From: Alphaproteobacteria bacterium
Lineage (GTDB): Bacteria > Pseudomonadota > Alphaproteobacteria > RF32 > CAG-977
Direction of reading: 5' to 3'
NCBI GenBank assembly: GCA_017476085.1
Contig: JAFVEJ010000160.1
Span: forward strand, 1-6,110
DNA: 6,110 bases
Shown here: positions 5,854-6,110 of the stretch, piece by piece
Position numbering within the stretch: position 1 is the first letter of the stretch
Layout of the letters: the number at the start of each line of letters is the position of its first letter
Notes under the pieces: model-generated
The model's database searches: none
What the model was told of the DNA's origin: nothing
What the model saw: only the letters and a program-made list of their open reading frames with translations
Program-made: the position numbers and the translations under genes

Positions 5854-6110
5854 TTAACAGAAGCAACCGTCCGCTTATGTTTTATCCTTTATATGCAGAC
5901 CCCGATAAATTGGATGTATCTCTGACTAAAACAGAAAGACATACTGTTGAAATTTATCCCAGAAATTCACTTGGCGAAGATGGTTGTTGGACATGGGGAT
6001 TTCAAAAAGCTTCTCAATTTACTGATTTATTGATTGCCAATCTTGCAAATACAGGAAAATGGAGCGTATTCAGAAAAGATTATTTAGAAGGAACCAGCCT
6101 TTTTACAAAG
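5853..6110 (+). pseudogene. fragment of a type III restriction-modification DNA methyltransferase (Mod)
   Basis: The frame is open to the window edge. From 5865 it reads NRPLMFYPLYADPDKLDVSL, then EIYPRNSLGEDGCWTWG, then LIANLANTGKWSVFRKDYLEG. This matches my recollection of the central region of type III Mod subunits, where a (RPN)MFYPLYV-P segment is followed by YPKNS-GEDGRW-WG and GKW-VFRKDYL. Mod subunits methylate adenine in the recognition sequence and guide the Res nuclease. The catalytic N-terminal part (DPPY and the AdoMet site) would lie upstream but is not there: adk and its terminator are. The first ATG (5877) has no ribosome-binding site. GC is about 35% by hand count, well below the ribosomal genes, and all three Arg codons after the ATG are AGA, against mostly CGT/CGC upstream. 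It is probably acquired DNA, truncated at its 5' end; the 3' end is cut by the window. No search was run. Confidence 0.6.

Noticed and set aside
5785..5870. Integron attC-like recombination site
   Set aside because: The inverted repeat lacks the paired GTTRRRY/RYYYAAC core boxes, and there is no integrase or cassette array.

Overview
The window carries most of a bacterial spc ribosomal-protein operon, all on the + strand, followed by a short and probably broken region. Gene order is rplX (last codons only), rplE, rpsN, rpsH, rplF, rplR, rpsE, rpmD, rplO, secY, adk. Several features point to an alphaproteobacterium of moderate GC, probably an uncultured lineage: the S5, S8 and SecY sequences, a zinc-free S14, the absence of rpmJ, infA and map next to secY, and a zinc-finger Adk directly after secY. 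This placement comes from remembered family patterns, not from a search.

Region by region: bases 1-3094 are tightly packed ribosomal-protein genes with gaps of 4-27 nt (rplR taken to its expected end). Most have a strong Shine-Dalgarno sequence on or just after the previous stop codon. The exception inside this block is rplR, where a TGA interrupts the L18 frame at a conserved glycine, 22 codons before the family's usual end. A 63-nt gap with a strong hairpin separates rpmD from rplO. After rplO there is a terminator-like hairpin with a possible promoter just upstream. Then come secY and adk, which overlap by 4 nt, and an A/T-flanked intrinsic terminator at 5709-5738. The usual alphaproteobacterial continuation (rpsM, rpsK, rpoA, rplQ) is absent from the 400 bases after adk.

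Bases 5740-6110 are different in character. A short minus-strand reading frame looks like the tail of a convergent gene. A 13-bp inverted repeat follows, and then an AT-rich plus-strand frame that reads like the middle of a type III restriction-modification Mod methyltransferase without its catalytic N-terminal part. This is either a real junction with accessory DNA or an assembly chimera.

Functionally, the core genes supply large- and small-subunit ribosomal proteins, the SecY channel through which ribosomes deliver membrane and secreted proteins, and adenylate kinase for nucleotide balance. I see no new multi-gene system. The best leads are the interrupted rplR, the hairpin and promoter architecture around rplO, and the junction after adk.
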